The notes under the pieces are model-generated. The model had not been told where the DNA came from and made no database searches. It saw only the letters and a list, made by a program, of their open reading frames with translations. A program made the position numbers and the translations under genes. 64,000 nt of DNA from Steroidobacter gossypii. GTDB taxonomy: Bacteria > Pseudomonadota > Gammaproteobacteria > Steroidobacterales > Steroidobacteraceae. The stretch covers positions 186,001-250,000 of the forward strand of contig NZ_JAEVLS010000002.1 of the NCBI RefSeq assembly GCF_016801985.1, read 5' to 3'. Numbering within the stretch: position 1 is the stretch's first letter; each line of letters starts with the position of its first letter. This document shows positions 22,883-32,686 of this stretch, in pieces.

Positions 22883-25800
22883 AGCTCACTCGTCGTCAGG
22901 CATTGCAGGGGGCGGCCGCGACGGCCGTCCTCGTCGGCGGATGCAAGACGACGCCTGTCGATCCGGGCGCGCAGTCTGTCGCTCATATCGAAGATTTGCG
23001 CGTCGATTACGTCGATCGCCCGTTGGGCACGGCGGCGACTGCGCCGTTGCTGTCGTGGAAGATGCGCAGCGAGCGCCGTGGCGCGCGGCAGGTTGCATAT
23101 CGAATTCTAGTCGCACGCAGTGAAGCTGCGTTGTCGTCTGTCGATGCCGATCTTTGGGACAGCGGGCGGGTCGATAGCGATCGCTCCTTTGCCATTCCGT
23201 ATGGTGGCGCCGCGCTCAGGTCGCGTGAGAGGGCGCATTGGCGGGTGGAAGTTTGGGACGAGCAGGGCACGCAGCTGCAGAGCGCAGGCTCATGGTGGGA
23301 AACGGGGCTCGGACCGGACGATTGGCAAGGCGATTGGCTCGTTGCCGAAGACGCCGAGACGCTTGCTGAGCGCGCCATAGGTTTGAATTGGATTTGGGGC
23401 GAGGAGCCGCTGGCGTCGCCGCGACGTTTTCGCTGGCCGTTTACTTTGCGTGAGCGGCCGGTGGAGGCGAGCTTTTTCATTTCGGCTAAGGACACGCTGG
23501 CGGGCTTGTGGATGGATGGCGAGCCCCTGCTGCGGCCCGAGCCGAAGCAGTGGACCTCCTGGGGCATGTTCACCAGGCTGGATCTCACTGCGCAGCTCGC
23601 CAATGCCGGCTCGCACGTCATCGCGCTCGAAGTCACCACACGTAAAGATCAACCGCGGCCAGTGTTCGGAGGCGCGGTCGTGGGCTATCTGCGATTGAAG
23701 TATGCGGATCAGCGCGTCGAACGATTGCCCACCGGGCCCCAGTGGCGAACCACTCTGGCTCCCCGCAATTCCCTCGATGATTGGACACAGGTGCGCTTCG
23801 ATGATGCGGCGTGGAACCGAGCGCAGCCCGTGCGTGAGCCTCCGGAGTGTCATCCATGGCTCCCTGCGCCGGCTGTCTTGCTGAGGACTGAATTCACTGC
23901 GAAGGCAAAGCCGGTTCGCGCGCGGTTGTATGCGACAGCGTTGGGTGCATACGAGGCCAGCATCAATGGTCGGCGTGTCGACGATCGCAAGCTTGCCCCG
24001 GAGAGCACCGACTTCCGCAGTCGGGCCTTGTATCAAACATATGATGTGACCTCGCTGGTGCAGGCGGGAGCCAACGCTCTGGGCTTCATGGTCGGCGACG
24101 GTTGGTTCGCCAGCAAGTTCAGCTATCTCGACATGCGTTATTCCTTTGGCCCGCCGCCGCGGCGGCTCAAGGCGCAGCTCGAGATTTGGTTCGAGGATGG
24201 CTCGCGGCAGATCGTGAGCACCGGACCGCAGTGGCAAATTGCAGCGTCACCCATCGTCGCGTCGGATATCTACGATGGCGAGACTTACGACGCTCGTCTG
24301 GAGCAGCGTGGCTGGAATGAGGTCGGCTTCTCGTTGGCTGCTCCGGCGTCGGTCGGCTCGACGCCGTCTTGCAAACTGGATCCGCAGATCAGCGCGCCCA
24401 TTCGTGTCTCCGAACGACTGAGGGTTCGTTCCGTCAATGAACCTCGGCCCGGTGTGCGGGTTTATGATTTCGGGCAGAACATCGCCGGCTGGGCCGCGAT
24501 CAAAGTGCGCGGCAAGGCGGGCACGCGACTGCGGCTCAGGTTTGCGGAAGTGCTGAAGCCGAACGGCGAGCTCGATGTATTTACTTTGCGTCGGGCCGCG
24601 AATACGGATGTTTATATTCTGCGCGGCGAGGGGGTAGAGACCTTCGAGCCTCATTTTACGTATCACGGCTTTCGGTATGTCGAGGTGACGGCGGATGCGC
24701 CGGAGGGTGAGGCGACCTGGCAGCTCGATCACATCGAAGCGGCGGTGGTTCACAGCGATCTGGCCATTGCGGGCAAGTTCAGGTCGTCGGATCCGACGAT
24801 TGAGGCTCTGTGGCGTGCGACGCTGTGGAGTCAGCGTGCGAACTTCTTTGGCGTGCCCACCGATTGTCCGCAGCGAGATGAGCGCATGGGTTGGACGGGA
24901 GACGCGCAGATCATCTGGGATGCAGCTGCGTTCAATCAGGACATCGCGGCGTTCACGCATCGTTTCATGAGTGATATTCGGGCCGGGCAGTTGCCGACCG
25001 GTGAGATGCCCGACACGGCGCCGTTCTGGAAACTCGGCGAAAACACGCCGGGTTGGGCGGATGCCGCCGCCATTCTTCCGTGGACCAGCTGGCAGCGTTA
25101 TGGCGACACCAAAGTCATCGCTGAGAATTGGGCGGCGATGGACCGGTGGCAGCGGCGGCTTCTCGAGCTGAATCCCGACTACGTGTGGCGTAACAGTCGC
25201 GGACTGGACTACGGCGACTGGCTTTCAGTCGATGCCAAGAGCAGAGAAGACATCACCACGCCGCGCGAGTTGATCAGCACCGCGTACTGGGCCTACAGCG
25301 CGCAGCTCATGTCCCAAATGGCGACGGCCATTGACCGTCGAGCCGACAGCGAACGCTATGCTCAACTCGCCGCCGCGATCAAACGTGCGTTCGTCACGCA
25401 CTTCGTGACTCCGGAAACCGATCAAATGGCCGGGCCGGCGCAGAACGGCGTCCGCGGCGGAACGGGCGCGGCGATGCGCATTGGCAACGGCAGCCAGACC
25501 AGTGCAGTCCTGGCGCTCAAGTTCGATCTGCTCCCGCCGGAACTGCGACCGGTCGCGATCAAGCAGTTGGCGGGCGATATCCGACGGCGTGACACGCATC
25601 TGTCGACGGGCTTCTTGGGCACGCCGTACATCCTCGACGCGCTGGCCGAGCATGGCGAAGCCACGCTGGCGATCAGCTTGTTGCTGCAAACAACGTTTCC
25701 TTCCTGGGGTTTCATGTTCGCCAACGGCGCGACCACGCCATGGGAACGCTGGGACGGCATCAAAGACGGCGTCATCACCGGTTCGCTGAACCACTACGCC

Positions 25801-26169
25801 CTGGGCGCTGTCGTAGGTTTTCTATACCGACGACTGGCAGGCATCGATGCCGCGACGCCTGGATTCGAGCGAGTACGAATTCGCCCGCTCAAAGATGCTC
25901 GTCTGAGCGCCGGTGGCGGAATGTACGAAGCGATCACGGGCACGATCGCGACTGACTGGCGCGTGCTGGACAGCGGCGCCTATCAGCTCGACGTCGCGCT
26001 GCCGGCAAATACACGCGGCGAGATTCATATTCCCGCGCGGGGCACACAGACCATCAAGGAAGGACGTCGCTCCATCGACGGCCGCGCCGACGTGCGTCTA
26101 CTGACGCGCGATGGCCAGACAGCGGTCGTAGAAGTGGCGTCGGGTCAGTATCGTTTCACTGCAGAGTAG
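22879..26169 (+). CDS. Alpha-L-rhamnosidase, GH78, exported lipoprotein
   Basis: The 1096-residue protein begins MKLTRRQALQGAAATAVLV, a twin-arginine-like signal followed by lipobox VGGC (cysteine near residue 22). The GH78 architecture follows: beta-sandwich domains to about 560, then the (alpha/alpha)6 catalytic domain. This starts at DPTIEALWRATLWSQRANFF, with the acidic motif TDCPQRDERMGWTGDAQ and the later TPWERWDGI. A C-terminal beta-domain ends the protein. It would remove terminal alpha-L-rhamnose from rhamnogalacturonan fragments in the periplasm or at the cell surface. The start overlaps the MFS stop (ATGA). Confidence 0.92.
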   Translation: MKLTRRQALQGAAATAVLVGGCKTTPVDPGAQSVAHIEDLRVDYVDRPLGTAATAPLLSWKMRSERRGARQVAYRILVARSEAALSSVDADLWDSGRVDSDRSFAIPYGGAALRSRERAHWRVEVWDEQGTQLQSAGSWWETGLGPDDWQGDWLVAEDAETLAERAIGLNWIWGEEPLASPRRFRWPFTLRERPVEASFFISAKDTLAGLWMDGEPLLRPEPKQWTSWGMFTRLDLTAQLANAGSHVIALEVTTRKDQPRPVFGGAVVGYLRLKYADQRVERLPTGPQWRTTLAPRNSLDDWTQVRFDDAAWNRAQPVREPPECHPWLPAPAVLLRTEFTAKAKPVRARLYATALGAYEASINGRRVDDRKLAPESTDFRSRALYQTYDVTSLVQAGANALGFMVGDGWFASKFSYLDMRYSFGPPPRRLKAQLEIWFEDGSRQIVSTGPQWQIAASPIVASDIYDGETYDARLEQRGWNEVGFSLAAPASVGSTPSCKLDPQISAPIRVSERLRVRSVNEPRPGVRVYDFGQNIAGWAAIKVRGKAGTRLRLRFAEVLKPNGELDVFTLRRAANTDVYILRGEGVETFEPHFTYHGFRYVEVTADAPEGEATWQLDHIEAAVVHSDLAIAGKFRSSDPTIEALWRATLWSQRANFFGVPTDCPQRDERMGWTGDAQIIWDAAAFNQDIAAFTHRFMSDIRAGQLPTGEMPDTAPFWKLGENTPGWADAAAILPWTSWQRYGDTKVIAENWAAMDRWQRRLLELNPDYVWRNSRGLDYGDWLSVDAKSREDITTPRELISTAYWAYSAQLMSQMATAIDRRADSERYAQLAAAIKRAFVTHFVTPETDQMAGPAQNGVRGGTGAAMRIGNGSQTSAVLALKFDLLPPELRPVAIKQLAGDIRRRDTHLSTGFLGTPYILDALAEHGEATLAISLLLQTTFPSWGFMFANGATTPWERWDGIKDGVITGSLNHYALGAVVGFLYRRLAGIDAATPGFERVRIRPLKDARLSAGGGMYEAITGTIATDWRVLDSGAYQLDVALPANTRGEIHIPARGTQTIKEGRRSIDGRADVRLLTRDGQTAVVEVASGQYRFTAE

Positions 26170-26200
26170 GCCCCGGGGCCTGCATTTGGAGACTTCAACT

Positions 26201-27622
26201 ATGTCCATTCAGCGTCGATCCATTCTGCAAGCTCTGGCGGCCACGCCGGTTGCGCTTCCCGCACTCACGGGCGTGACGGCGTCGTTGGCCTCAGGCACGG
26301 CCGCCGCGGCCAGCATTGCTCCGAAGCAGGCCAACACTTACCAGGTGAAAGACTTCGGCGCCAAAGGCGACGGCAAGACGCTGGACACCAAGGCCATCCA
26401 GGACGCCATCGACGCCGCGGCCAAAACCAAAGGCACCGTGATCTTCGACGGCGGCGCTTATCGCACCGGCGCTTTGTTTCTAAAGGCCGGCATGACGTTC
26501 AAGGTCGATCAGGGCGTGCGCCTGCTGGGCTCGCAGAACATCGACGACTATCCGCTGCTGCCCACCCGCATCGCCGGCATCGAGATGACCTGGCCCGCCG
26601 CGCTGATCAACGTCTACAAGGAACGCGACGTGAAGCTGACCGGCGACGGCATCATCGACGGCGACGGCAAAGTGTTCTGGGACAGTTACTGGGCCAAGCG
26701 TCGCGAGTACGACCCGAAGGGCATTCGCTGGGCGGCCGATTACGATTGCCGCCGGCCGCGCCTGATCCAGCTGTTCGAAGCCGACAACGTCAGGATCGAA
26801 AACCTGTCCATGTATCGCTCCGGTTTCTGGACGGTGCACATCTGCTATTCGCAGAACATCGAGGTCTACAACGTCATCATTCGTAACAACGAAGGCGGTC
26901 GTGGCCCGAGCACTGACGGCATCGACATCGATTCGTCACGCAAGGTGCTCGTTGAGAAAGCCGACATCACCTGCAACGACGACGCGCTGTGCATGAAGGC
27001 GGGGCGCGATGCCGACGGCCTGCGCGTGGCGCGGCCGACCGAAGACATCGTCATTCGCGATTGCATCGTCCGCGACGCGGCCGCCGGCGTGACGTTCGGC
27101 AGTGAAACGTCTGGTGGCTTCAAGAATGTGAAGGTCTCGAACATCAAGGTTTATCACCCGACGCCGGTGGGCATCCTGTTCAAATCCGCGCAGACGCGCG
27201 GCGGCAACATCTCGGGCATCGAGATCTCCGATATCTACACTCATCACGTGCCGGTGGTCATGCGCGTGAACTTGAACTGGTACCCGGCTTACAGCTACGC
27301 CAAGATCCCCGCGGGCATCAAGGACTATCCGGACTATTGGAAGACGCTGTCCACGCCGGTGCCGAAGGAGAAGGGCATCCCGCAGCTGAGCGATGTGTAC
27401 GTGCACGATGTGAAGGCCGAGGGCGGCAAAACCGCGTTCGAGATCTCGGCGTATCCGGAAAAGCCGCTGAAGAACTTCCGTTTCGAGCGCATGCATCTCG
27501 ACACCTGGTCGGCCGGCAGCATCGCCAATGCGGACAACTTCACGTTCAAGGACGTGACCATCCTGTCGCTGGACGGCAAGTCGGTGGACGTGAAGCAATC
27601 CACCAATATCAAGGGGCTGTGA
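26201..27622 (+). CDS. GH28 polygalacturonase / rhamnogalacturonan hydrolase
   Basis: The 473-residue right-handed beta-helix protein has a signal with MSIQRRSILQ, possibly Tat-type, ending near residue 37. GH28 catalytic motifs are STDGID (237-242), N259-D-D261 (CNDDALCMKAG) and GSETSGG (about 300), with the arginine-containing strand TRGGNISGIEI later. DFGAKGDGKT near the mature N terminus is the classic family start. It hydrolyses alpha-galacturonosyl links. Exo- or endo-action, and homogalacturonan or rhamnogalacturonan as substrate, cannot be settled. ATG 26201 is chosen with GGAG upstream; an in-frame TTG at 26186 is less likely. Confidence 0.88.
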   Translation: MSIQRRSILQALAATPVALPALTGVTASLASGTAAAASIAPKQANTYQVKDFGAKGDGKTLDTKAIQDAIDAAAKTKGTVIFDGGAYRTGALFLKAGMTFKVDQGVRLLGSQNIDDYPLLPTRIAGIEMTWPAALINVYKERDVKLTGDGIIDGDGKVFWDSYWAKRREYDPKGIRWAADYDCRRPRLIQLFEADNVRIENLSMYRSGFWTVHICYSQNIEVYNVIIRNNEGGRGPSTDGIDIDSSRKVLVEKADITCNDDALCMKAGRDADGLRVARPTEDIVIRDCIVRDAAAGVTFGSETSGGFKNVKVSNIKVYHPTPVGILFKSAQTRGGNISGIEISDIYTHHVPVVMRVNLNWYPAYSYAKIPAGIKDYPDYWKTLSTPVPKEKGIPQLSDVYVHDVKAEGGKTAFEISAYPEKPLKNFRFERMHLDTWSAGSIANADNFTFKDVTILSLDGKSVDVKQSTNIKGL

Positions 27623-29079
27623 TGAGCAGCGCAACCAGATTCGGCTCACTCGTCAGCGGTGCGGTGCTGGCAGCCTTGAGCTGCGCGTCGGTAACGCACG
27701 CGAGCGCAGCTAAAGAAGAGCGCGTTGTTGCCTTCCCAGGCGCAGAAGGCTTCGGCCGCTTCACGAAGGGCGGCCGCGGCGGCAAGGTCTATAAGGTCAC
27801 CAACTTGAACGATGCCGGGCCTGGCTCGCTGCGCGCGGCAATCGATGCCGAGGGACCGCGTATCGTGGTGTTCGACGTCGACGGCACAATCCAGCTCAAG
27901 AGCCCGCTGTATATCCGCAACGACTTCATCACCATCGCGGGCCAGTCCGCGCCAGGCGGCGGCATCACGCTGCGCGATTTTCCGATACATATCAGCGCTA
28001 ACGAAGTCATCGTTCGATACATCCGTGCCCGCCTGGGCGATGAGACGAAACTGGAGACGGATGCATTGTCGGTCGGCCAGGGTCGTAACATCGTCATCGA
28101 TCATTGCTCGGTGAGCTGGTCCAACGACGAGACGCTGTCGGTGACTCAGAGATTTCAGCCTGGGCTAAAACATCTGACCGACGTGACCGTGCAGTGGTCG
28201 ATCATCTCCGAATCCCTGAACGACGCCGGCCACGAAAAGGGTCAGCACGGCTACGGCAGCCTGATCCAGGGCTCGTACGGCGCGCGCTATTCGTTCCACC
28301 ACAATCTGTGGGCGCATCACCAGGCGCGCATGCCTCGCATCGGCAACTACGCCAGTGCGAAAGACGATCCGGAAGGCGTCATCATCGACTTCCGGAACAA
28401 CGTTTTCTACAACTGGGGTCCGGGCGCCACCACGGACTTCTACAACTGGCAGCCGGGCCTGGAGCGCGGCTACAACATGGATCCGTTCTACGGTCGGCCG
28501 GACAATACTTCGCGATTCTCAGCCGGCGCGGATCTCAACAGCAACGCCAATACCCATTCGAACTTCGTCAACAACTGGTATCAGCAGGGTTCAGCGACGG
28601 GCGGGCCGGTCGCGATGTATATCCGCAACGCCAGCGGCAAGACGCACTTCTCGGGCAACTACATGGACGGCAAGCTGGTCAAAGACCAGTGGTCGCTGGT
28701 GGTGACGTCGCAGAATCCGCCGACGTTCAAGGCCGAGAAACCTTTCGAGTTCGCGCCTGTGAAGACCGAGTCGGCGCCTGCTGCGTATAAGCGCGTGCTT
28801 GCATCGGCAGGGGCTTCGAAGGAACGGGATGCAGTGGACCGGCGCGTGGTGGAGTCGGTGCGCAAGGATACGGGAAACCTGATCAACAGCCAGAAGGAAG
28901 TAGGTGGTTGGCCCGAGATCCGGAGCGGTGTGGCTGCGCCAGATACAGATGGCGACGGCATGCCGGACGCGTGGGAGAAGTCACATCGTTTGAATCCGAG
29001 CGACGCGTCCGATGCGTCGCTCGTCGGTAAAGGCGGCTACACCAACGTCGAGTTGTACCTCAACAGCCTGGTGCGCTAG
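27622..29079 (+). CDS. Pectate-lyase-like protein, PL1 group, with C-terminal calcium motif
   Basis: The 485-residue exported protein has a signal peptide of about 30 residues. The mature N terminus, VVAFPGAEGFGRFTKGG, followed by NLNDAGPGSLRAAI, is the hallmark of bacterial PL1 pectate lyases. The beta-helix core has IDHCSVSWSNDETLSV (about 155-170) and a HHNLWAHHQARMPRIG segment carrying the usual catalytic-site Arg. Near the end, DTDGDGMPDAWE is a calcium-binding type-3 repeat. It eliminates galacturonan to give unsaturated ends. The start is coupled to the GH28 stop by TGATG. Confidence 0.85.
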   Translation: MSSATRFGSLVSGAVLAALSCASVTHASAAKEERVVAFPGAEGFGRFTKGGRGGKVYKVTNLNDAGPGSLRAAIDAEGPRIVVFDVDGTIQLKSPLYIRNDFITIAGQSAPGGGITLRDFPIHISANEVIVRYIRARLGDETKLETDALSVGQGRNIVIDHCSVSWSNDETLSVTQRFQPGLKHLTDVTVQWSIISESLNDAGHEKGQHGYGSLIQGSYGARYSFHHNLWAHHQARMPRIGNYASAKDDPEGVIIDFRNNVFYNWGPGATTDFYNWQPGLERGYNMDPFYGRPDNTSRFSAGADLNSNANTHSNFVNNWYQQGSATGGPVAMYIRNASGKTHFSGNYMDGKLVKDQWSLVVTSQNPPTFKAEKPFEFAPVKTESAPAAYKRVLASAGASKERDAVDRRVVESVRKDTGNLINSQKEVGGWPEIRSGVAAPDTDGDGMPDAWEKSHRLNPSDASDASLVGKGGYTNVELYLNSLVR

Positions 29080-29088
29080 CAGTCACGC

Positions 29089-32000
29089 TCAGGGCAGGGG
29101 GCGGAAGCCCTCTGCTCTGACCTTCCAACCTTCCTTGGGGAATCCCGGCGCAGGTCCCGATGCGCCATCCCATCCTCCGGCCATCATGCCCACGGCCAGC
29201 AGCAAGCCGCCGTTCGAAGGAAAATAAGTCTCGGCGGCCCGCGTGTAGCCGGGGCCATCCGGGCCGACAGGCTTGGCCGCGCCTTCGGCGGTGGGAACAA
29301 AGCTGTCGGCGTGCTCATCCAGATGCACGCGCGGCGTCATGCCGCTAGAGCCAAACTGATTGTTCTTGGCGTCGAACATCAGGAACTTCACCGCGGTCTC
29401 CGGCTGGCCGACGCGCGCCGCCGTCATCGCGATCAGCGGATAGTCCCAGCCCCAGGTCTGCCGCAAGTCCCAATGCTCTTCGACCGCCGTCAGCGTGCGC
29501 TTCATGGTCGCTTTGTCGGCGCTGACGCCAGGTAGCAGGCCCAACGCACCGAGGAAGGACGGATGATCGCGATTGAAACATTCGGGCTTGGTCCTGCCGT
29601 TCGAGCACTCGGGGCTGCGCGCCTGGTCCCACAGCGTCGGGAATGACTCGGTAGCCAGATACAGGCCATCCTTCTGCGGCAGTGGCGACAGCTTTTCCAG
29701 CACGCGATCCCATTCCGGGTTGCGCGCCTCGCCGAGTCGCTCGCGCCACTTCTGCGCGGTGGCCAGGCCGAAGCGAAAGTATTCGAGCTCGAACGTCGGA
29801 TTGAAGGTCGTGAGCGGCGGAAATACTTCCTGCGCGGGAATGATCGGTGGGCCGAGCACATACTGGCCGCGCTTTTTATCGAAGTGCGGGAAGGAGGCGA
29901 GCAGGTTCGCCGTCTCCGACACCAGCTCACGATACCTGGTCAGTGTTTCGCGGCTCGGGTTGGCGCGATAGAGCAGCTCCGCCATGTAGATCGGATGTGG
30001 CTGCTGCCACATGATGAAGGGCGACACCTTGCTCGGGCTGTTACGTCCTTCGGGGCCCACCATCTTGGGCCACCATGCACCACGAACATCGTGTTTCGCG
30101 GCCCGCTTTTTCGCCTCGGGCAAGTGGCCGAGGTACCAGTTCATGCTCCGTTCGAGCAGCTCCGGCCGGCCCCACAGCGCGAAATGCGCCGAATGCCACA
30201 GATGCATTTCCAGGTGGAACTTGCCGTTCCAGCTGTTGGAGAACAGACCTTCTTCCTGCGGCGGCAGAGTGCCCGCGCCGTTCAAGGCCATCAGGTATTG
30301 AGATAACACGACGCGACGTTCGAGCTCGGCCGCACGCGGATCGGTGCTGCCGGTGAAATCCACCGCGGCGCCTTTGGTCCAGTAGTCGCGCCAATGAGTC
30401 TCGACGTCACGATGCGCCGCTGCCGCATCGGGCAGAGGCTGTGCAATCGGCTCGGGAGAGAAGGCGACCATCAGCGTGAGGCTGTTGGGCTTGCCGGCGG
30501 GCAGGATGCGATAGCTATGCGGACCGGCAGGCGCAAAAGTCACATCGCTGTCGGTGCGCGCGACGGCGTAATAGCGGGTGTCGTCCAAAATTCGATCCAG
30601 GCTCAGCTGTCGGGCATCGCGCCTGCGCTCGATGGTTCGATGTTTGTCCGGATGCTCCCAGTCGGCCGGATCGGGATTGATCTTGGTCGACACGCCAGGA
30701 AATTTCAGATCCACGCCGAGCTGACCGCGCGCCAGCAACGGCGAGGTCAGCTCGACCATGATCATGTCCAAGGTCGGGTGCACGCGCGTTCGCACCTGGA
30801 CTTCGCTGCCGTCGAAGTTGAAGCGGCTCTGCAGAGAGCCGCTCCAAAGGTCCAGAGTTTGTCGAGTGTCGGTGAGGTCGGCGAATTGCGCGGTCTTGCC
30901 ATCGCGCGACTTCAAGTGCAGACCCAGGCGGCCGAGCGAGAACCGGTGAGGGTTCTCGCGCAGCCAGGCGATCGCGGGTTTGGACGAGTCCTTCCAGTCC
31001 GAGTAGTACGCGTAAGGATATTTCTTGCCACGGACGTCGACCATCGTCTCGCCGTCTTGCTCCGTGAAGCCCTGCGGATTCGGGAAGCTGTGCCAGGCCC
31101 ATTGGGCCTGGGTCATCAGCGGTACCAGCGGGGAGTATTGCTCCTGAAACGTCTGCAGACCGGTGATGTCCGCGGTGAAGGCGATGTCGCCATTGCCGAC
31201 CATCAGCGGCGCGGAGGGATCGACGCTGGTGAGCTCGGGATTGTGACGCTTAGTGAGCGCCTGACGGTCGATCGGCTGCTTGGGAGCAGCCGTCGAGGAG
31301 GTTTGGGCCGCTGGCGCCGCGTCCGCTTTGGCGACTTCGACCGCATACGTATGCGTCGGGCCGTGCATGTTGGAGCGGAACACCACCCACTTCTGGTCGG
31401 GCGTGAACATCACGTTCGGCTCCAGCCGGTAGTGATGGTTCTTCATGTTGACCAGCTTCTCGGCTTCGAAGTGTCCGGCATGGATCAGGTTCTGCTTGGA
31501 CACCGGCCCAGTGGCGAGATTCTTGGCGAGCACCGGACGGAACAGATAAATCCATTTGCCATCTTTGGCTTCCGCAACCTGCACTTCATCGCCGCCGTCG
31601 CCGGCGAACATGCTGCCGTCGGCGCTGACGTTGAAATGAATCGACCATTGATCGCGCGTCAGGTTGTACCAGGTGCGCTGCTTGGTCTCCAGGTTGTAGC
31701 CCGCCACCCAGAACACGCCGCTGCGCGGTGTCTGCAGGTCGTACCAGATCGTCTTGCCGTCGGCGGAGAAGAACTCGTGGCCGGCAATCTCCATGTGCAT
31801 GGTGCGCTCGTGAACCTTGGTGAGCTGCGTGCCGTCGGTGCGAATGGTCCAGAGCCGATCCACTTCGTGCCACGGTCCTTCGTGACAGAACATGATCAGG
31901 TTGGGATCGGTGGGCGAGAACTGCAGATGGTTCAGCCAATCGCGCGCGGTGTGCACGTTCTTGATTTCGCCAGTGGCAATGTTCACCGTGAAGATGGTGC

Positions 32001-32628
32001 GCTCGAGCCGCTGCTCGAACACCTGGCGAATGCGCAAGCCGCGTGCCTGGTGATACGTGATGGGCTTGCCGTCCGGTCCGTACTGCTGTTCCTTGGGCGG
32101 CGGGCCCACCTGGATCTCCTCGCCATTGACCCACGAGCCGAGCAGCAGAGTCTCGTCGGCGTTGACCTTGTTGAGGTTGCCACGCGGGATCTTTGCGATC
32201 TTGCGCGTCTTCAGCGTGTCCATGTGCGTGGCGTAGACCCAGCGCGCGTTGCTGTCTTTCTCGTCCGGGCGCGTGTAGTACACGTTGCCGCTCTTCTGGC
32301 CCGTCACCATCACGCGCACATTGCCCTTGGCGATGGTGGTGGTCTTGCGCGTAGCCAGGTCGATGGTCGCGATGCCGTCCTTGGTAGTGACCACGAGCTT
32401 CTTGCCGTCGGGCGAGAAGCTGTTTTGATGAAAATACAGGCTGGCGGTATCGGGCTCCTTCGACAGCCGCACCACGCGATGGCCAGTGTCGGGATCGATC
32501 CACTCGGTAGGAGGCTCCGCCTGCGCGGCCTGTTTTGGCTGCGCGGCGTGCACCGGCAGTGTGCTGGCAACACCCATGGTCAACAGGGTCGTCAGCACCG
32601 TGAGCTTCGCGCTCAGACTAGTTCGCAT
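29089..32628 (-). CDS. Two-domain enzyme: PL22 oligogalacturonate lyase fused to a six-hairpin glycosidase-like domain
   Basis: The 1179-residue protein has a signal peptide (about 1-28, ending PVHAAQ). Residues ~40-430 form an oligogalacturonate-lyase beta-propeller: WIDPDTGHRVVRLSKE, FCHEGPWHEVDRLW (about 247-260), HMEIAGHEFFSADGK, QWSIHFNVS and RLEPNVMFTPDQKWVVFRSN. An Ala/Pro/Thr-rich linker (~434-460) leads to a second region starting at His462. It contains LMVGNGDIAFTADITGLQTF and FHLEMHLWHSAHFALWGRPE, features of alpha/alpha-barrel glycosidases of the GH65/GH95 type. The exact family is not identified. A GGAGG box precedes the ATG. It converges with the pectate lyase gene (9 bp apart) and diverges from GH106. 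Confidence 0.75.
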   Translation of the reverse strand: MRTSLSAKLTVLTTLLTMGVASTLPVHAAQPKQAAQAEPPTEWIDPDTGHRVVRLSKEPDTASLYFHQNSFSPDGKKLVVTTKDGIATIDLATRKTTTIAKGNVRVMVTGQKSGNVYYTRPDEKDSNARWVYATHMDTLKTRKIAKIPRGNLNKVNADETLLLGSWVNGEEIQVGPPPKEQQYGPDGKPITYHQARGLRIRQVFEQRLERTIFTVNIATGEIKNVHTARDWLNHLQFSPTDPNLIMFCHEGPWHEVDRLWTIRTDGTQLTKVHERTMHMEIAGHEFFSADGKTIWYDLQTPRSGVFWVAGYNLETKQRTWYNLTRDQWSIHFNVSADGSMFAGDGGDEVQVAEAKDGKWIYLFRPVLAKNLATGPVSKQNLIHAGHFEAEKLVNMKNHHYRLEPNVMFTPDQKWVVFRSNMHGPTHTYAVEVAKADAAPAAQTSSTAAPKQPIDRQALTKRHNPELTSVDPSAPLMVGNGDIAFTADITGLQTFQEQYSPLVPLMTQAQWAWHSFPNPQGFTEQDGETMVDVRGKKYPYAYYSDWKDSSKPAIAWLRENPHRFSLGRLGLHLKSRDGKTAQFADLTDTRQTLDLWSGSLQSRFNFDGSEVQVRTRVHPTLDMIMVELTSPLLARGQLGVDLKFPGVSTKINPDPADWEHPDKHRTIERRRDARQLSLDRILDDTRYYAVARTDSDVTFAPAGPHSYRILPAGKPNSLTLMVAFSPEPIAQPLPDAAAAHRDVETHWRDYWTKGAAVDFTGSTDPRAAELERRVVLSQYLMALNGAGTLPPQEEGLFSNSWNGKFHLEMHLWHSAHFALWGRPELLERSMNWYLGHLPEAKKRAAKHDVRGAWWPKMVGPEGRNSPSKVSPFIMWQQPHPIYMAELLYRANPSRETLTRYRELVSETANLLASFPHFDKKRGQYVLGPPIIPAQEVFPPLTTFNPTFELEYFRFGLATAQKWRERLGEARNPEWDRVLEKLSPLPQKDGLYLATESFPTLWDQARSPECSNGRTKPECFNRDHPSFLGALGLLPGVSADKATMKRTLTAVEEHWDLRQTWGWDYPLIAMTAARVGQPETAVKFLMFDAKNNQFGSSGMTPRVHLDEHADSFVPTAEGAAKPVGPDGPGYTRAAETYFPSNGGLLLAVGMMAGGWDGASGPAPGFPKEGWKVRAEGFRPLP

Positions 32629-32686
32629 CTATTACCTCCGACGCGTCGCATTGACGCTTGTGACTTATCCCAAATAGGATGGTGGA

